Program-made: the position numbers and the translations under genes
The notes under the pieces: generated by a model
Database searches by the model: none
Seen by the model: the letters and a program-made list of their open reading frames with translations, nothing else
Told to the model about the DNA's origin: nothing
From: Paludibacteraceae bacterium
GTDB taxonomy: Bacteria > Bacteroidota > Bacteroidia > Bacteroidales > Paludibacteraceae
NCBI GenBank assembly: GCA_017394705.1
Contig: JAFPXH010000009.1
Span: 1-64,000 of the forward strand
DNA: 64,000 nucleotides
Direction of reading: 5' to 3'
Shown here: positions 62,529-64,000 of the stretch, one piece after another
Position numbering within the stretch: position 1 is the first letter of the stretch
How the letters are laid out: every line of letters begins with the position of its first letter

Positions 62529-63056
62529 TTAATACTGCGCAGCATCGTAAACAGCATCCGCAGCATCACTGCCTTTGAGGCGCTCAATGATACAGAAGGC
62601 GAAATCGGAACTAAGTCCCGGTCCCTTGGCGGTGATAATATTCTTTGACTCCACCACTAAACCACCGACGTAACTCTCGCCGAGCGCATCCTGGAAGCCT
62701 GGATAGCAGGTCGCCTGCTTTCCTTTGAGAATTCCCAACTTGCCGAGTACAGCCGGTGCAGCACAAATAGCTGCAATCAGTTTGTCGGCTTTGTTATGCT
62801 CGAGCAGCAACTCGCAGAGCGCAGAACAATCACCCAGTTTAGTTTGCCCGCCCGGCAGAATAAGCATCTCGGCATCCGAGAAATCCAGTTTATCCATCAG
62901 TCCTTCGGCCTCCACGGCGATGTTATGTGCGCCGAGTACCATCGGGTTGCCTGTGATAGAAACTGTTGTCAGCGCAATGTTCGCGCGGCGAAGCAAGTCA
63001 ATTGTTGTGACTGCCTCGATTTCTTCGAAACCGTTGTCAAGAAAAAGATAATTCAT
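62529..63056 (-). CDS. DJ-1/PfpI family protein (YajL/ThiJ-like)
   Basis: 175 residues. The glutamine-amidotransferase-like fold of the DJ-1 family has EEIEAVTTIDLLRRA (conserved Glu) near 11, LILPGGQTKL near 66 and the nucleophile cysteine in LIAAICAAPAVLG near 97. Likely a deglycase or redox-stress chaperone. In line with the TonB-like gene upstream. Confidence 0.92.
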   Translation of the reverse strand: MNYLFLDNGFEEIEAVTTIDLLRRANIALTTVSITGNPMVLGAHNIAVEAEGLMDKLDFSDAEMLILPGGQTKLGDCSALCELLLEHNKADKLIAAICAAPAVLGKLGILKGKQATCYPGFQDALGESYVGGLVVESKNIITAKGPGLSSDFAFCIIERLKGSDAADAVYDAAQY

Positions 63057-63080
63057 AAATTACAAATTACAAATGTTAAA
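63056..63080. repeat. Heptamer repeat (ATTACAA)
   Basis: Three units between the TonB-like and DJ-1 genes, identical to the heptamer inside dxs at 54666. Confidence 0.75.
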
Positions 63081-63083
63081 TCC

Positions 63084-63896
63084 TTAATTTAACTTAAATA
63101 TATAGGTAATTGTTCCGATCTGGTCATGATCGCCCTCTGTAAACTTTGCTTTACGCGCCGCATCAAGAGCGAGTTGTTGTGTCTGTTTGTCGGATACGTT
63201 TCCGCCGGTGATGGTTGCACTAATGACTTGTCCAGCTGCATTTACCCGAATCTGTACCACCACTTTGCCTTCTTGCTTGAAGTCATTCGACGGTTTGGGC
63301 AACGTACCCTTAAGCTCTCTTCCGGCCAGATTCCATGAATTACCACCACTGGAACCGTGCCCGACGGGGTTTCCTTTTTGTCCGGCGCCTTGGCCGTCTC
63401 CAGAGCCTGTGTTACCACCTGAGTTGCCAAAGAGCGAGCCAAACTGATTTGCTTTCGCGATTGCCTCCGCCTGCTTGGCTTTCTCCGCAGCCTCTGCGGC
63501 TTCGCGTGCTTTGCGTTCTGCCTCCAAGCGAGCCTGCTCTTCGCGCTGGCGTTGCTTCTCCAAGGCCTCTGCTTGCTTGCGTTCGCGTTCTTTCTTCTCC
63601 TGCTCTCTGCGCAAAGCGAGCGCTTCTTCGTCCTCCTGCGTCATGAGGTCGTTATCCGAAGGCGCAGATGGTTGCTCCGGAGCCGTTGTCTCTGGCATGG
63701 GTAAAGGAACCGCTTCCGACTCTTCCGGCATATAACCACCGGCGTCTTCCACTTCTCCAAAGGCAATCTCAATTCCTTCTTCCTCAACCGGTTTTACAGC
63801 CGTCAGCTTCACATACCAAAGAATCAAGAATAGCAGTAATAGGAACAGGATTGTTCCAATAGACGCTATAATATGTCGTTGTTGTTTTTTTGTCAT
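63084..63896 (-). CDS. TonB-family energy transducer (TolA-like architecture)
   Basis: 270 residues. One N-terminal membrane helix (about 12-30) is followed by a P/E-rich stretch. A long E/K/R/A-rich helical segment (about 88-150), a G/S/N-rich linker (about 155-185) and a C-terminal TonB domain (GKVVVQIRVNAAGQVISATITGGN...ALDAARKAKFTEG) complete it. It should connect the ExbB-ExbD motor to outer-membrane receptors. Its start overlaps the exbD stop (ATGA). Confidence 0.88.
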   Translation of the reverse strand: MTKKQQRHIIASIGTILFLLLLFLILWYVKLTAVKPVEEEGIEIAFGEVEDAGGYMPEESEAVPLPMPETTAPEQPSAPSDNDLMTQEDEEALALRREQEKKERERKQAEALEKQRQREEQARLEAERKAREAAEAAEKAKQAEAIAKANQFGSLFGNSGGNTGSGDGQGAGQKGNPVGHGSSGGNSWNLAGRELKGTLPKPSNDFKQEGKVVVQIRVNAAGQVISATITGGNVSDKQTQQLALDAARKAKFTEGDHDQIGTITYIFKLN

Positions 63897-64000
63897 CTCT
63901 TGGTAGCTACTACCAGTTTCATGTGGTGCTGGTTAGCGATGTCGAGCACTCGCACCACCTCTTTGTACGCCACGTCTTCATCCGCGTGGAGCGCAATATA
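63893..64000 (-). CDS. exbD: ExbD/TolR family protein, C-terminal part (cut by window edge)
   Basis: The last 35 codons read YIALHADEDVAYKEVVRVLD...MKLVVATKR and stop at 63893. The pattern is the C-terminal periplasmic domain of ExbD/TolR, the proton-channel partner of ExbB. It overlaps the TonB-like gene by four bases. The start lies beyond position 64000. Confidence 0.85.
   Translation of the reverse strand, partial: YIALHADEDVAYKEVVRVLDIANQHHMKLVVATKR

Overview
The window looks like a chromosomal segment of a Bacteroidales (Bacteroidota) bacterium. The evidence is the -7 motif TAnnTTTG with a TTG-type -33 box 19 bases upstream in front of many genes, a MurF-Alr fusion, DUF3078/DUF4301/DUF5020 family proteins, a TonB-linked receptor with a carboxypeptidase-like N-domain, and a 1222-residue exported protein ending in a type IX secretion (T9SS) sorting tail. 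No phage, plasmid, CRISPR array or intact transposase is visible. Nearly all genes are housekeeping or envelope genes.

Layout: 1-450 holds a minus-strand promoter with a boxA-like leader that runs off the left edge (probably an rRNA operon) and an unusual alternating purine-pyrimidine tract. 447-4712 carries a membrane protein, dnaK and era. 4713-11382 carries an M16 protease, tdh, kbl and gdhA (threonine and glutamate catabolism). 11560-12032 is non-coding with repeats. 12092-14166 is a three-gene lipoprotein/secreted-protein operon preceded by a 6S-RNA-like hairpin. 14609-20050 carries an outer-membrane receptor, an AraC-type regulator and a sensor kinase. 20105-20510 is a non-coding island with a MITE-like hairpin. 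20567-25539 carries a CcdA-like membrane protein, a TrmN6-like methyltransferase, rny, zapA, a coiled-coil partner and a DUF3078 barrel.

25958-32707 carries the T9SS cargo protein, the queuosine genes queF-queC-queD and convergent queE, and nadC. 33045-36469 is a surface/lipoprotein cluster ending in rlmH. 36507-39190 holds an LysM/M23 peptidase and an EF-hand membrane protein. 39370-43437 is a probable nucleic-acid scavenging operon (S1/P1 nuclease, endonuclease I, Tsx-like channel, NhaC antiporter). 43431-53564 carries DUF4301, an acetylglucosamine-kinase-like protein, a methyltransferase, SpoIID-like and glycosyltransferase proteins, an orphan ABC ATPase, a shortened MurF-Alr, PrsW and MgtC. 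53701-62371 is a plus-strand operon dxs-trkA-trkH-SGNH hydrolase-MBOAT acyltransferase-coaE. The right edge has a DJ-1 family gene, a gene remnant, a TonB-like protein and the end of exbD.

The most unusual feature is a dense set of small repeats. (1) At more than 25 places there are short degenerate tandem arrays with a 7-base period. Each uses a different heptamer. They lie between genes and also in frame inside about ten conserved genes (dxs, murF-alr, an ABC ATPase, trmN6, queE, an MBOAT gene and others). (2) A palindromic C-rich/G-rich element of about 35 bases ending in GGCT sits in frame in coaE (two clear copies), the MBOAT gene, a methyltransferase gene and a spoIID-like gene, much like Rickettsia palindromic elements. 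(3) There are 16-base tandem repeats, small hairpins with three-base loops, and a palindrome TTGCATATATGCAA that coincides with the -33 box. All annotations come from reading the sequence; no database search was run.
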